DNA from: Proteromonas lacertae
Taxonomy: Eukaryota; Sar; Bigyra; Opalinata; Proteromonadidae
Length of the DNA: 64,000 bases
Assembly (NCBI GenBank): GCA_002245135.1
Contig: NGBS01000010.1
Span: forward strand, 1-64,000
Direction: 5' to 3'
Part shown: in pieces, positions 38,056 to 50,966 of the stretch
Numbering within the stretch: the first letter of the stretch is position 1
Layout of the letters: every line of letters begins with the position of its first letter
The notes under the pieces: model-generated
What the model saw: only the letters and a program-made list of their open reading frames with translations
Told to the model about the DNA's origin: nothing
The model's database searches: none
Translations under genes and position numbers: made by a program

Positions 38056-38709
38056 ATGGCGTTAGATATAAAGGATAGTATATTCACTGCTATAGCTATT
38101 CTAGCTAACTTTAATGATATTGATACTCTGAAGGCTAATTTTTCACAGTGTCCTGATTGCAAATGTAACAATTACAACCCGGACGTGCTATATTATTGTA
38201 AAAACTGCCAACATCCACATAGTATGAATATTATAAGTTATTTTTAGCACAAGCGTCAACATTACAAGATTCAACTGGTAAAATATATTTTCCACAAGAA
38301 TTGAAGTGTTTTAAATGCGGATGCATAAAACTAAAAGCAGACGAAGATAATATTTGTGAAATTTGTCATCATGATCACTTTTCAGACAGCGAGGTTGTTT
38401 CACCTCTTAATATTAGCAAAACAAGCAATGGTATAGTTTATAGTAATGTTATATAATGATTTAGATGCAACTCAAGAATTTGAAGGTGATGAATTTATGT
38501 GTAACTTTTGTGCATGTAAGAATTATAAGTTTGATGATGAAAATAGTGAATGTAAAAACTGTCATCATGAACATTTCCCAGATATGCCGTTAATTACGAA
38601 TAATAATACACTCGATCATAATTTTCGAGATCCTTCATCGTTGAATAACTCAGGAAGGTTTTATAGAGCTATAAATAGAAATATATCATCCGATTTAAAG
38701 ATAAAGTAA
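38056..38709 (+). CDS. Protein with three CxC/CxHxH zinc knuckles
   Basis: Small protein of about 200 residues, three exons joined by 26- and 34-nt introns. Three copies of one motif occur: CPDCKCNNYNPDVLYYCKNC-QHPHS, CFKCGCIKL...CEICHHDHF and CNFCACKNY...CKNCHHEHF. The spacing (CxxCxC, about 13-15 residues, CxxCxHxH) suggests a compact zinc site. The same module starts the large acidic protein at 43611. The start codon is only about 67 bp from the end of the island, so the insertion lies in or next to its promoter. Function unknown. Confidence 0.65.
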
Positions 38710-38824
38710 AACAAATGTAAATAGAATGTATAACATCTTCGTCACAAACGCATTTTATATTTAAATAATTCATAATACTTTATATTACTTCCTTTGTATG
38801 TTTTTAGCTGTAAAGAGTTATTAA

Positions 38825-40030
38825 TTAATCAAACATCACTTGAATTTTGGCATTCTTTGGAGCTTGCCATACTGTTTCACCACTTTTAGGATTGTAGTAA
38901 TAAGGATATCCTTTATCTGATTTATACTCATACCATATACTATTCTTTATTAACTCATTATTATTCAAAGATTTTCTAGTTTCTATTTTTTCTGAATTTA
39001 ATACATTGTTAATCCATCCATATCCTTCCTCATTATCAATTATGGTTGAAACTGATGAAATATTCTTCTTCTTTTTCAATACTAATTTCAGTGGTTTATT
39101 TGTTGGAGTCGTTGGAGCACTTTTAGTTTTAATATTTTCATTTTTATTACTCATATTTGCTGCTATAGTTAATCTTTGTTTAAAATCTAAATTGCTATTA
39201 TTATTATTATTATAACTATTACTACTTGAGCTTCTTAATAGTAAAGATGATGATGATGATCTTGTATGATTGATATGAGGTTTATATGATGGAGTATACA
39301 TCTGTAAAAGTTCTTTCTTATGTTTATCATATAATTCTTTATCACTTAATAATTTATCTTCTATTGGTATATTTTTTCTATTTTTCAACATTTTTTTACT
39401 AGATTTTGAGGATTGAAAATTATATTGATTAATTTCATTGTTCTCTCTTTCTTTTCTTCTTTTATTCAACTTTTCTTCTCTATAAATGATAAGTATAATA
39501 ATTTATACTTATTTTCATTCCATCTCACTAAATCATCTATTGATCTGTTTAGTTTTTCACTTTGTTTATTAATTTGCGGCTTTAATGTTAATTCTTCTTC
39601 TTCTTCTTCCTTTTTTCTTCGTCTAAACTCGTTAATCTCTTGAGTTGTCTTATCAGACATCTTTGTATTCATATAACTTTTAACTCTATTCTTTTCACAA
39701 CTTTCATTATTATTAAGTTTCAATTCATCCAAAAAAGTCTATACATATATAATTTAATATAAATACTTTATTTCTTTGCTTCCAATTAGAAAAAGATGGT
39801 TCAGATAATGGAGTTGATATTGGTGAGATGGATCGCTTTGTTTCTCTAGTTTCATTTATGTTTTTATTGGATGTACCTTCTATTTACATATCTAATGAAT
39901 AACAACTATACGAAGATCTTCAAATATTCCCTGTAAGCAATCTAACAGTTCTGTTTGAAATTATTAGTAAATATTTTATACCTATTTGATGATTATATAT
40001 TTTATTATAATGAGTATTATCTATATTCAT
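38825..40030 (-). CDS. WW-domain protein, low complexity
   Basis: Five exons: a start reading MNIDNTHYNKIYNHQIELLD, then a Ser/Thr-rich segment, an exon with KPQINKQSEKLNRSIDDLVR, and a final large exon rich in Lys, Ser and Asn. Near the C-terminus is a WW domain (IWYEYKSDKGYPYYYNPKSG then ETVW), which binds Pro-rich or phospho-Ser/Pro ligands. Short introns (27-32 nt) join all parts in frame. It is divergent from the pseudokinase-LRR gene, with 58 bp between starts. Partner unknown; the KPxINxxS pattern is seen in several cytoskeletal and ciliary proteins. Confidence 0.7.
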
Positions 40031-40088
40031 TCAATTTAAATTTTAAATAATAAACGAAACGAATCTATATTTTGAAACAATAATTAAA

Positions 40089-43000
40089 ATGCTGAATTCT
40101 TTTGTAGATGATGTTATATCCTCAATATTACCTTCTGAATTTCTAGTATTTTATTTAAATTAATTTATATAGATAAAAGATAGAGTTAAAAAGAATAATA
40201 ATGAAGTAGATTTAGTTATACAACGTGGAAACTATAATAAAATTGTGAAAATTCTAGATATTGGTGGAATTAAAGAGAATATGCTATTAAAATTCAATTA
40301 AAATAACTGTTTGTTGTTAGATAGTAGTTTTTGCTTCATACATCCTTCTAGAGTGTATCAGATGAATAATGTAGGTGAATGTATAATAATATCACGAACT
40401 TATTACTTGAGAGACTTAGAATACTTAATTCAAAATAAATCCCTATCAGGTGATGATATATGTAATGTGATATGTGGTATATGTGATATATTGATGATAT
40501 TATATAAATATAATTTAATGCTAAGTTATCTGAAGAGTAGTAATGTAATTATTGAGAATGAGAATCTAAAGCTATGCGATTTATTCTTAAACACATTGAG
40601 AAAAGATGAAGATATTAGGCTATATAATATCTGTTTTAAAAGCCCTGAAGAGTTGAATGGATATGAATGTAATGATAAAAGTGTGAATTGGTCAATTGGA
40701 TGTATATTATTTGAAATGATTTGTAAGAAATTACCATTTAACGAAGATAATAATATCAACAAAACTCTGAATAATATTAAGAGATGTAAGTACAGTTTAG
40801 ATGTAGAATGTGATGATATGATGAAAGAAATGATAGACAGAATGTTAAAAATGAAAAGTGAAGATCGATTGAGTTTAAAAGAGTTGAAAAAAGAGATGAT
40901 TAAAATGAGTGAAATATTGAGAGATGAAGGTGATAATAACATGATGATATGTGGAGAAAGAAAAGAAATATTATTCTATAATGATTATTTCATAGAAATA
41001 TCACCATTTACTGATATTCAATCAAAATATTACATTAAGAGTGACAAATTTGAAGAAATTGGAGATGATTTGATAGAATATTACAACAATAAATATAATG
41101 AAAGAATTATTTCAATATTGTTGATGATGAAACTATGTAAAATAGATTATTATAATCGTATAATAAAACCTCCACTTAAATTTCAAGTTAAACGCTTATG
41201 TAAAGAAAGAACATATAATAGATTACATCGTCATATCATTGGATCTAAAAGTGAAGGATGTTATTTAGATAAAATGATATTTAATATCAAAAATTACTCT
41301 CTAGACAAAGAATTATTTGTAATTGATTCAAAATGTCTATGTTTCTGCGATATAGGAATGCATTATTTCTTTAGAATAATGAAATTAATCAATCAGAAAA
41401 CTAAAATTTTGTATAATAATATTGATTGAATTTATTATTTAATTAGATTCTTTGAATATTCCCTATCATTATCAAATGTTATTCGGATCATATTTTAATC
41501 AGTTTAATAATCTTCAAGAATTAGATTTATCAAAATGTAATCTTACTTTTCACTTTATCGAATCATTTGTTCAATCAATTCCATTGATGAAGTTGAAGTA
41601 TCTAAATCTTAAAAGTATAAAATATCAGTTTTATATAATTATGAAATAGATAATTCTATTGGTTCAAAAGGATTCAGATTATTACTGCCACATTTACACT
41701 TATTAATCAACAAAGATAATGAATTGAATTTTAGAGGAATGAATTTAAATGATAAATCGATGATTTTATTATCAAAAAAGAATGCATAATTATCCAAATA
41801 TTAACAGAATAAATATTAGACGAAATTACTATATCAATTCAATAGGTTTAAAAGCTTTATTTTCCAAATTACCTATTTCAAAAGTTGAATTTGATTTTAA
41901 TAGCAGAAGTAAAGAACTGTTGATTGATAAAGACATTCCAGAATTAATCAGATATATCAGAAATTGGACAAATGGATTATATATGTCTAATTTAGGTATT
42001 GATAATGATTTTTTAAAGTCCTTCATTTCTTTAAGATCAAATGAATGTAAAGAAATAAAAGAGTTTGATTTGAGTAGTATAGTATGATGTTTTCCTATTT
42101 GATAGATAATAAACTAACACATAAAAGTATAGAGCTACTGATTGGCAATCTATCTTTATTTTCAACTCTTGAACATCTTCAATTGAATGGGAATGAAATA
42201 GGAAATGAAGGAATGAGAATATTATCTTCACATTTGCATTTGATGAAAAATGATTACAGTAATAAAATAGATTGTTCAAGTATAATATTAGTAATCATTG
42301 TTTAATATTTAAAAATAGAAATGGGATTATCTACAGTTGGGGTGAAATACTTATTAGATGGTTTAATGAATGAGGAAGAAAAGATTATGCTTGATGTAAG
42401 TGAGAATAATATTGATTTAACAGGAATAGAATATCTGATTAGCTTTATGAAAGAAAAGAATAGTATAGAAAAGTTGTTCATACATCGTATAATGATATTA
42501 TATATATGTATATCTAATATTTTGTGTAATAGATAATCCGATAGGTAATTCAGGATTTAAATTACTACAAGATAATTTACAAATGTTAGTAAATGATAAT
42601 CCACCATATGAAATGGATTTAAGTAATATGGAAATAGATGATGAAAGTGTAATATTATTGCTAAATAAAATTGATTCAATTGGAGAATGCAGAATAATAT
42701 ATTTGAATGACAACAATATCAGAATGAGAGGATTAAAATCAATTTGTTTAAAATCAAATTGTCCATTTATAGAAATTAATACTAAATTATGGGGGAATGA
42801 TGAATTGAAATACTATTTCAATTATTGTCTTAACAGATCTGTAAGATATGATAGACAATATGATTTTTCAAGTATGTTTTTCTATATTTGTAATGAAATA
42901 GATATGAACATTGATGATTCTCTTATTTCTAAAATTACATTGATTAATTACGATAGTCTTGATTTATCCAACAATCAAATAACTTCTAAAGGATTAAAAC

Positions 43001-43396
43001 AGTTAACAGCTTTTTATATTTCAATACATGATAATCCAATTGGTGATGAAGGAATAGAAATAATATGTAAATATTTAAACAAATTTGTTGATAAAAATTC
43101 ATCATTAAATCTTTCAAGTATTTTTATGAATATAATATAATTCTGTTATTTGAATAGATATTGGGATGAATAAAAAAGGATTGAAAATGTTAATTGAAAG
43201 ATTAAAGGTTGATAAACCATTGCGAAAGATTAATCTTTCAGGAAATGAATTGAATGAAGATGAATTGAGATTAATGGAAGAAAATAAAAGTTGTTTTTAT
43301 TGCTTAGATGAATTATCAATTGGAATAATCAAACTAGATGGAATATCAGAAGAAGAAAAGAAAGAAATTGTGGAAGAGTTTATAAACGTTGAATAA
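40089..43396 (+). CDS. Pseudokinase followed by leucine-rich repeats
   Basis: The N-terminal part has a kinase C-lobe layout (SLSGDDICNVICGICDILMI, SSNVII, SPEELNGYE, SVNWSIGCILFEMI, RLSLKEL), but the HRD position reads LSY and DFG reads CDLF. It is therefore expected to be catalytically dead. RNI/NLR-type LRRs follow from about 41450, for example LDLSNNQITSKGLKQL and LQLNGNEIGNEGMRIL. At least five introns fall at the same point in the LRR (LxLS before N), all phase 1. Two one-base frame steps (T run 41407-41410, A6 run 41774-41779) and an in-frame TAA near 40300 (inside a possible 56-nt intron) leave the joins uncertain. Two adjacent genes are possible. Confidence 0.6.
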
Positions 43397-43610
43397 TTAA
43401 TCATTCTTTTATTATCTATACATGCTGTGTATGTGTAGAATATATCGAATTTTCTACATAAAGTAAAATAAGCAATGAAAATGTATAATACATAAAATTT
43501 TAAAAGTATATAAATCTATAACGATGTTTATGATTGACTAATTATGTTTTAAACATTTCCTAAAAATATATTCGTTTCAATGATAGTTGAGTTTTTTTAA
43601 ATCTGCTTTT

Positions 43611-46600
43611 ATGTCTTCAAATGAAAGAGAAAGTATTATATAATACAATTTTTCAATTCTTTTAGATGCTATAAAAGGAGGCATGAAATGTTCAAGTTGT
43701 AAATGTGGTTCATTTAATCCAGATAACCAAGGGATATGTATAGACTGTCACCATAATCACAAAATGGATAATAATGTTTTTGTAAATACAAATATACCAT
43801 CATCCATATCTAGTCACCTAAATCCTCTACAATCACCAAACTATGTGAATAGTAGATCCGAAATACAATCTGACATGGGTATAAATAATTTAATTATAAA
43901 TATAGAAGAAGAATATGAAAATTCAAGTGGATTAATATCACCCTCACAAATAAGTGATGTAGTAACTAGAGGTTATAGTAATGGTCATAAATTATGTGTT
44001 CTATGTGATATCATCCTAGAGCATGTATTTTATCCAACAGAAGATCTTACAGAATCAATAGAAATGAATGATAGTGATGATGAAAAACATTTGGATATAA
44101 AAAGCATTATAAATGAAAAAGTTGAATTAATCGAATATTCTCCAATAGAAATAATAATAGAAAGTAATGAATTCAAAATATTGAGCTTTGAACCGAATAA
44201 TATCCTATTAAATAATGATATTAATAATAATAATGAAGATATGAATTTATCATGTACATATGCTGAAACATTGTCATTAGTATCAACTCCACCAATTTCT
44301 CAATCCTATTTACCACCTCCACTACCACAACAACAACTACCACCACCACCACAACAACAACAATATCCATTTATGCAACAATCCATTCCACCTCAACAAT
44401 CCTTTTTTAATTCGTTATTACCTTTTCAACCGTTAGGTGGATCAATAACTTTTGGTAATGCGACTATCAATATTTCTAATTTTACACTCAATGGTGGAAT
44501 ACCAAACCAACAGCAACAACAACAGTCTTTTAGTAATTCGCAACAGTATAATCAATCACATAAATACACTAAAAATCAAAATGTTGTTGCTGTAGATATT
44601 TATAATGAAATTAATGAAGTTATTAAAACAGAAAAAGAAGATTATAATACAAAAACATTTGATGAAAGTATAATTGATAATGAGATGATATTATTAGAAA
44701 AGAAAATAGTTGAAGAATCAAAAATATTCACTACAAATACAATCATTAGTTGTGCTAATGATAATGAAGAATATCCTTCATTCTTTTCCTCTTATTCTGA
44801 TAATAATAAAACACAGAATAATATACTTAATATGGAAGATAATAATGAAATAAAGAATAGTGATTATGGAATTATAGAATATGGATTATGTGATTTTATA
44901 TTTGAATTATCTCCTGTAGAAATAACTAAAATGATATGCGAGAATTTAGAGTTGTTAAAAGAAGCTGAGGTGTGTGATACTGAATCATTAGATGTGTTAA
45001 GTAATGAAATGAACACTTTATTAGCAGAATTGAAAGAAGAAGAAAAGAGAATCAAAGAAATTCAAAATGATGAAAAAGAAAGTGATGAAAGTGAAGAAGA
45101 AGAAGAAGAAGAAGAAGAAGAAGAAGAAGAAGAAGAAGAAAATAGTGAAGAAGGAGAAGAGGATGAAGAGGATGATAGTGAAAATGAAGAAGAAGTGGTT
45201 GATGATGAAGAAGAATTGGAGAATGGAGTTGAAGATGATAATGATAATAAGAGTGTTTATGAATATGAAGAAATTGATGAAGAAGGAAATGTTATAACTC
45301 AAATTCCATACCAAGAATGTTGTGAATCCTCTTTTACCGAGATATTTGAGAATAATGATGAAAATGAAGTAGTATTAAAGAAAAATGATAATGAAAATAA
45401 GAGTTTGAATGAAGAGAATGAAGAAATAAGAATGATAAATGGAAAAATGATTCGACGAGTAAAGAAAACAATTCCAAACTCAAACTCCAAATCAGAAGCC
45501 AAAGTGAAAGCTAAAACTGAAAGACTGAATAAATTGAATGAATATATAAATGGAATGACCGAAGAAAGTGCAATTGTGTATAGTTGTGATATAATAGGAT
45601 TTGAAAACCTAGAAAATGAAGATGATGAAGAGAAAGTGAAAGAAGAAATGTCAATAGAAGCTGAAGAAGCTGAACTATTCAAGCTGGAAAATGAATTTAA
45701 TAGTTTAGAAGAACTTGAAAAAGAAATAGAAAATGAAGAATATGAAACTGTCAAAGAATCAGAAGAAATCAAATCTAAATCCAAATCAAAGAATAAAAGA
45801 AATAAAAGGAAAAGAAAGAATAAAAAGAAGAAAGAATCAGAAATAGAGAACAATATAGAAGATAATGAAGTAAAGAAAACTGAAAAGGGAATTGAAGTAG
45901 ATACAGCTAAGGCAAATGAGGAAAAAGATAAATCATCAAAGAAGAAAAAGAATAAGAAAAAGAAAGAAGAAACTACTAATGAAAATAAAAAAGAATCAAA
46001 AGTTCAAAAGTCAAGTAGATCATTCTCTCCTCTTCATTTAAATAAAAATTATCAATTTGGAATAATTAAGAATGAATTAATAAATGTAATAAATGATTCA
46101 GAAGATGATAATGATTATTCAGACAATTCTGAAGATGAAGAAGAGGATGAAGAGGATGATAGTGAAAATGAAGAAGAAGTGGTTGATGATGAAGAAGAAT
46201 TGGAGAATGGAGTTGAAGATGATAATGATAATAAGAGTGTTTATGAATATGAAGAAATTGATGAAGAAGGAAATGTTATAACTCAAATTCCATACCAAGA
46301 ATGTTGTGAATCCTCTTTTACCGAGATATTTGAGAATAATGATGAAAATGAAGTAGTATTAAAGAAAAATGATAATGAAAATAAGAGTTTGAATGAAGAG
46401 AATGAAGAAATAAGAATGATAAATGGAAAAATGATTCGACGAGTAAAGAAAACAATTCCAAACTCAAACTCCAAATCAGAAGCCAAAGTGAAAGCTAAAA
46501 CTGAAAGACTGAATAAATTGAATGAATATATAAATGGAATGACCGAAGAAAGTGCAATTGTGTATAGTTGTGATATAATAGGATTTGAAAACCTAGAAAA

Positions 46601-47561
46601 TGAAGATGATGAAGAGAAAGTGAAAGAAGAAATGTCAATAGAAGCTGAAGAAGCTGAACTATTCAAGCTGGAAAATGAATTTAATAGTTTAGAAGAACTT
46701 GAAAAAGAAATAGAAAATGAAGAATGTGAAACAATAAAAGCACTAAATCAAAATAACTCAAAACAAAAGAATAAAATTAAGAATAAAACTAAAACTAAGA
46801 CTAAAAGCGATAATACTAGTCAAAATGAAAGAAATAAAAAATCAGGAAAGAGAAATAAGAATAGATCAAATGAAAAGTGTAAATTAATAATGGATAAAGG
46901 ATTAGATTTACTATACGATGAGAATAACTGTATAGAAGAAGAGTTATTTTTCACTGAAGAATGTCCAAGTATAAAAGAGAGTGATGATGAAAATGATCTA
47001 CAAAATGTAATAGAAAATGAGGAAGAAACAATCCTGACAGATGATAATTATATATTAGTCTATCAACCAGATATTATTTCCATTGAATCTAATAAAACAA
47101 ATGAAGTGATAAAACGACAAGTTCAGAAAAAATACTCTTCAAATGTTATTATAAGATTTTCAGAGTATGATATTATTAATTTTATATATCGTGGAATGGA
47201 TTTGCAAATATATAAATTAAATAATCAAATAACCAACTTACAAAGAAAATTGAATGAATCTAAAGACCAAATTCCACTATTGGAGAAGAAAATATCTTCA
47301 TATGAACCATTAATTGTATATATTTATATGTTATTTATATATAGAAACAAAAGGATGAAGAAATAGCAAAAATGAAAAAATTACTTTCAGATACTGTATA
47401 TTTCATCATTTTTATTTATTTTACTTAGAGGAAGAGAAGTCTAAGCAGTGAAGGATTGAGTAAATCGGGATATTCTCTTAATACAGAAGAACTAGATGCA
47501 AAATTACAGAAGAATCTTGCTGCTTTACAAAAACTACATCAAGTTCTCCATCCAGATTAAT
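43611..47561 (+). CDS. Large acidic Cys/His-knuckle protein with internal duplication
   Basis: Begins MSSNEREN, then after a 33-nt intron a CSSCKCGSFNPDNQGICIDC-HHNHK zinc knuckle, as in the 38056 gene. A Pro/Gln-rich linker (about 44290-44560) is followed by a long Glu/Asp/Lys-rich region with poly-Glu, and a C-terminal coiled coil in two small exons ending ALQKLHQVLHPD. The region 45156-45741 is repeated at 46140-46725. Acidic tracts and Lys-rich blocks suggest a nuclear or nucleolar chaperone-like protein, but nothing specific can be named. Confidence 0.7.
45156..45741 (+). repeat. 586-bp in-frame duplication, copy 1
   Basis: Read side by side, it appears identical to 46140-46725 at the nucleotide level. 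The offset is 984 bp. It encodes about 195 residues including IPYQECCESSFTEIF and IRRVKKTIPNSNS. Confidence 0.85.
46140..46725 (+). repeat. 586-bp in-frame duplication, copy 2
   Basis: Second copy of 45156-45741. The two copies diverge right after GAAGAAT. The sequence between them encodes Lys-rich blocks. Confidence 0.85.
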
Positions 47562-47767
47562 AATATTACCGATTATATATATAATTTTCATTTGTTATGC
47601 TAATTTCTTTTTAATGACTTGTGTATTGAACCTTTTGTGTTATTACTTTCAAATTGAGTTGATATAGCGTTATATCAAGCAATTACACTTTTATATTGTT
47701 TTAAATTACATGTTTATCATGCTTAATACCAAAAATTCACTCAGTGAGTGACTCATTTTATTAAAAT

Positions 47768-50639
47768 ATGTCTGATGATGGTTATGATCGTGATAATGAT
47801 ATCGATGAGGTGAGTGATTATATCGTTATTAAATTCAGAAAGCTAGGAATAAGAAGAACAATAAAAGAAGATCAAGTATTTAATTTCCTTTATATAGCTT
47901 CTAGCTCCATTATGTCATTAACAAAAAATTAAATGAAGAATCTACAGCTGCATATTTATTAAGATATGATAGAGATAAGTATATTTATGAATTACAGCAA
48001 TAGTGTTGATAATTGTTCATTTGAAGAACTTTATAATGTTTTAACACTAGTTGATGAATATCGTGAAGTTAAAAAAAAGAAAACAGAAATAAAAAAGAAA
48101 ATTGAGGAACTAGTATAAATCTTATATAATAATCATATAGAATTTGAACAGCTTATATATTCTGAGTAAAATAGAAGACTGTACAGAAGTAAAAGTATGT
48201 TTCTGTATTTTATTATGAAATTAGGAGTTAGATCAATTATTAGAAAGAGCAAAAGTAGCACCAAAAATAAAGAAATTAGTACCGTTGAAGGAAGATATAT
48301 TGAAAACGAGAAAAATTATGATGATTTGAAAAGGATGATTTCTTATGAGTTTTATTTGAATAAGGATAATGTATAGAATAGTTATAATATATATATAGGA
48401 TTTTAGTTTTATTGATGAGATTCTTCAAAAGTACCTTATTTTTACTACCTCTGTTAATGATGAAGCTTCTGAAGATTTGAAAAAGAAATACAAAAAATAT
48501 GATGGACATAGAGAAGAATTTAGCAATTTTTTTAAGAAGGATATAACTCAAGAAGGATATAAAGTATAAAGAATGATATATACATCTTTCATAGTTCTTA
48601 TGCATTTATAGAGGAATAAAACTAGATGCATTAAATATTGAATATTTTATGAATGGTAAAGCAACAAAAGAAATTCATATTAAACTATATCATATGTTAT
48701 TTAAAGATGTAAAGAAATATGGAGTTATATCAGAAGTATTATATTATATCTAATTATTATTTAATGTAGTTTATAAATGAAACAATAGATGATTTATGGA
48801 ATACTTATCTTCGAGATGATTATTATAACAGATGCTTGGAAAAAATAAATACAATCTGCAAGAAAAGAGCAATTGATGTTTATAAAAAGTATTTACCACA
48901 ATTATTATACACAAAACCTATTGAAGGAAAAAGAATCATGGGAATAGATCCTGGTTATAAAAATGGATGTAAATGTGCAATTATAAATGCAAATGGAAGA
49001 AGCAGATGCGCATTTAAAATATCTGTGAATAATGAAATTAAAAAGTAGAGTTTAGTATATCCACCAGAAGGTGTAAAACCAATGAATGATTATGGAAATT
49101 ACTATAAGAGATATTATCCATCTGATAGTAGAATAGAAAGAACTACATTAACTTCATTTAGTAGTAAAAATAGAAAGTTATTCTCAACTAGGGTTTTTAG
49201 ATCAAATAGAAGAAGATATGATGTTTTACCAAATTGGAAAGACTCTATTGCAATTCTAAGAAAGAAAATAATAGAACATAATGTTAATGTATTGTTAATT
49301 TTGAAATATATATTTGAAATAGATTATTGCAGTTGGAAATGGTACTGCATCTCAAGAAGCACAAAAGTTAGTAACAGAAGCAATTAAAGGTCTAAAAGAT
49401 GTGAAATTTGTTATAGTTGATGAATCAGGATCATCAGCTTACTCAGTAACTCCAGAAGCAAAGATGGATAATAAAAATATTGATGAATTATTCATTAGTG
49501 CTTTATCTTTAGCTAGAAGAGTGTCTTATCCATTATCGGAATATGTTAAAATGAAACCAAACACATTAGGAATTGGTCAATATCAGAAAGACTTAGATGA
49601 AGAAGAATTAGAAAAATCAGTCAAAATGATAATTGATGAGTTAGTGAGTAAAGCAGGAGTTGATGTTAATAGAGCAAGTAGAAAGTTACTTAGTTGTGTA
49701 TCAGGAATTGATGAAAGAACAGCAGATATGATATACAACTATTGTTCTAATAATCAAATAACATCAAGAGACGAAATAGAAGACTTGGAATTTATGGATG
49801 ATAAAACATACAAAATGTGTGCTGGATTCTTAACTTTTAGTATATAATGATGTAATTATTTATATATAGAGAATAGTCCAGAACCACTAGATAATACAAT
49901 CATACATCCCTATGATTATGGATTGTTTTACAAATATTTCCATCCTGATGATATAAAAACAAAAAATTGGAGGAATAAATTGAAAGATAAAGTAAAGACA
50001 ATAGATGAATCAAAATTAGGAGATAAGAAGTACATATTAGATTTTCTAAAGAATCCTGCTATAACTATTACATCTAATTCAATGGAGTTATATGAACATG
50101 AGGAAATACCTGACGATTCTCATGTAAACAGTTATTTAAAAGGTCGAGTTCAATCAATAACAGATTTTGGAGCTTTTATTGATGTTAATTTATGTGAATC
50201 TGCATTTCTGTATAAAAATGAAATGACTAAAGAAATTTTAGAAGAAAATGGATATGGAGATGAATTGAAAATAGGAGATTATGTAAATGTTATAGTAACT
50301 TATAAAGAATATAAAGATTTAGTTTTTGTTGATGATAAAATTCATGATAAAGAATTCAACAGAAGATATCATGAATTACTTAGAAATTATAGGAAAAGTC
50401 ATCCATTCGAATGTATAATAAATTGATAATATTATAAAATAGGTGATATTGGTGAAAGAAGAGAAGGAATAGTTAAAAGTATTGAAGATGATTATGCAAC
50501 TATTGAATTATCTAAGTATCAGAGTGGAACTTTGGAAGTAAAAAAATATCATCATCATTTAAACATTGGTGAAAAAATATTTGTTGCTATAGCATTTGCT
50601 TCTATAAAATACTTTATTGTAGAATTGGCTTACAAATGA
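47768..50639 (+). CDS. SRBD1: Tex-like S1 RNA-binding protein SRBD1
   Basis: Eukaryotic homologue of bacterial Tex, a transcription and RNA-binding scaffold with a YqgF-type fold. Visible parts: the Tex N-terminus INKKLNEESTAAYLLRYDRDK, the YqgF domain MGIDPGYKNGCKCAIINANG then VGNGTASQEAQKLVTEAIKG, helix-hairpin-helix GVDVNRASRKLLSCVSGIDE, and S1 domains GRVQSITDFGAFIDVNLCES and a second one near the C-terminus. About ten exons with introns of 22-35 nt. A TAG that seems to stop the YqgF domain is removed by a 24-nt GTGAAT...GTAG intron (49025-49048). A one-base step occurs at the A5 run 48311-48315. Gene order with neighbours gives no hint of function. Confidence 0.85.
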
Positions 50640-50966
50640 TTAATAAGAAATTATTATATATCGAGTTATGTTATGTTTTATTATTAGTACAACTATTTAA
50701 AAAACAATTCTTTCGAAACATTTTTTTAACCTCTTCTAATTGTAGTGATTCTATCTTTTCCTTATATCATTTGTTGATGATACCATTATTCTACTCCCAT
50801 TGTCAATAATTCCCTTGTTGAACTAATTAAAGCTGAAAATGAGTTTAAAATACAAATATTTCAAAAAACTATCCTAACTTCAAACTTTTTTTTAATTTTG
50901 TTCAATAAAGGATTAATACAGCCCTGAATTAAAAAATACATTTAGAAAATGTTAAAATTATAATTA
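50640..50966. other. Intergenic gap between convergent genes
   Basis: 327 bp between the stops of SRBD1 and the CDF transporter. T-rich and A-rich runs only; nothing else recognised. Confidence 0.5.

Noticed and set aside
45021-45853. Phe/Ser-rich minus-strand proteins
   Set aside because: Antisense shadows of the Glu/Lys-rich gene on the plus strand.
49025-49048. TAG in the middle of SRBD1 as sign of codon reassignment or a dead gene
   Set aside because: A 24-nt GTGAAT...TAG intron removes it and keeps the frame; TAG also ends KDSR.
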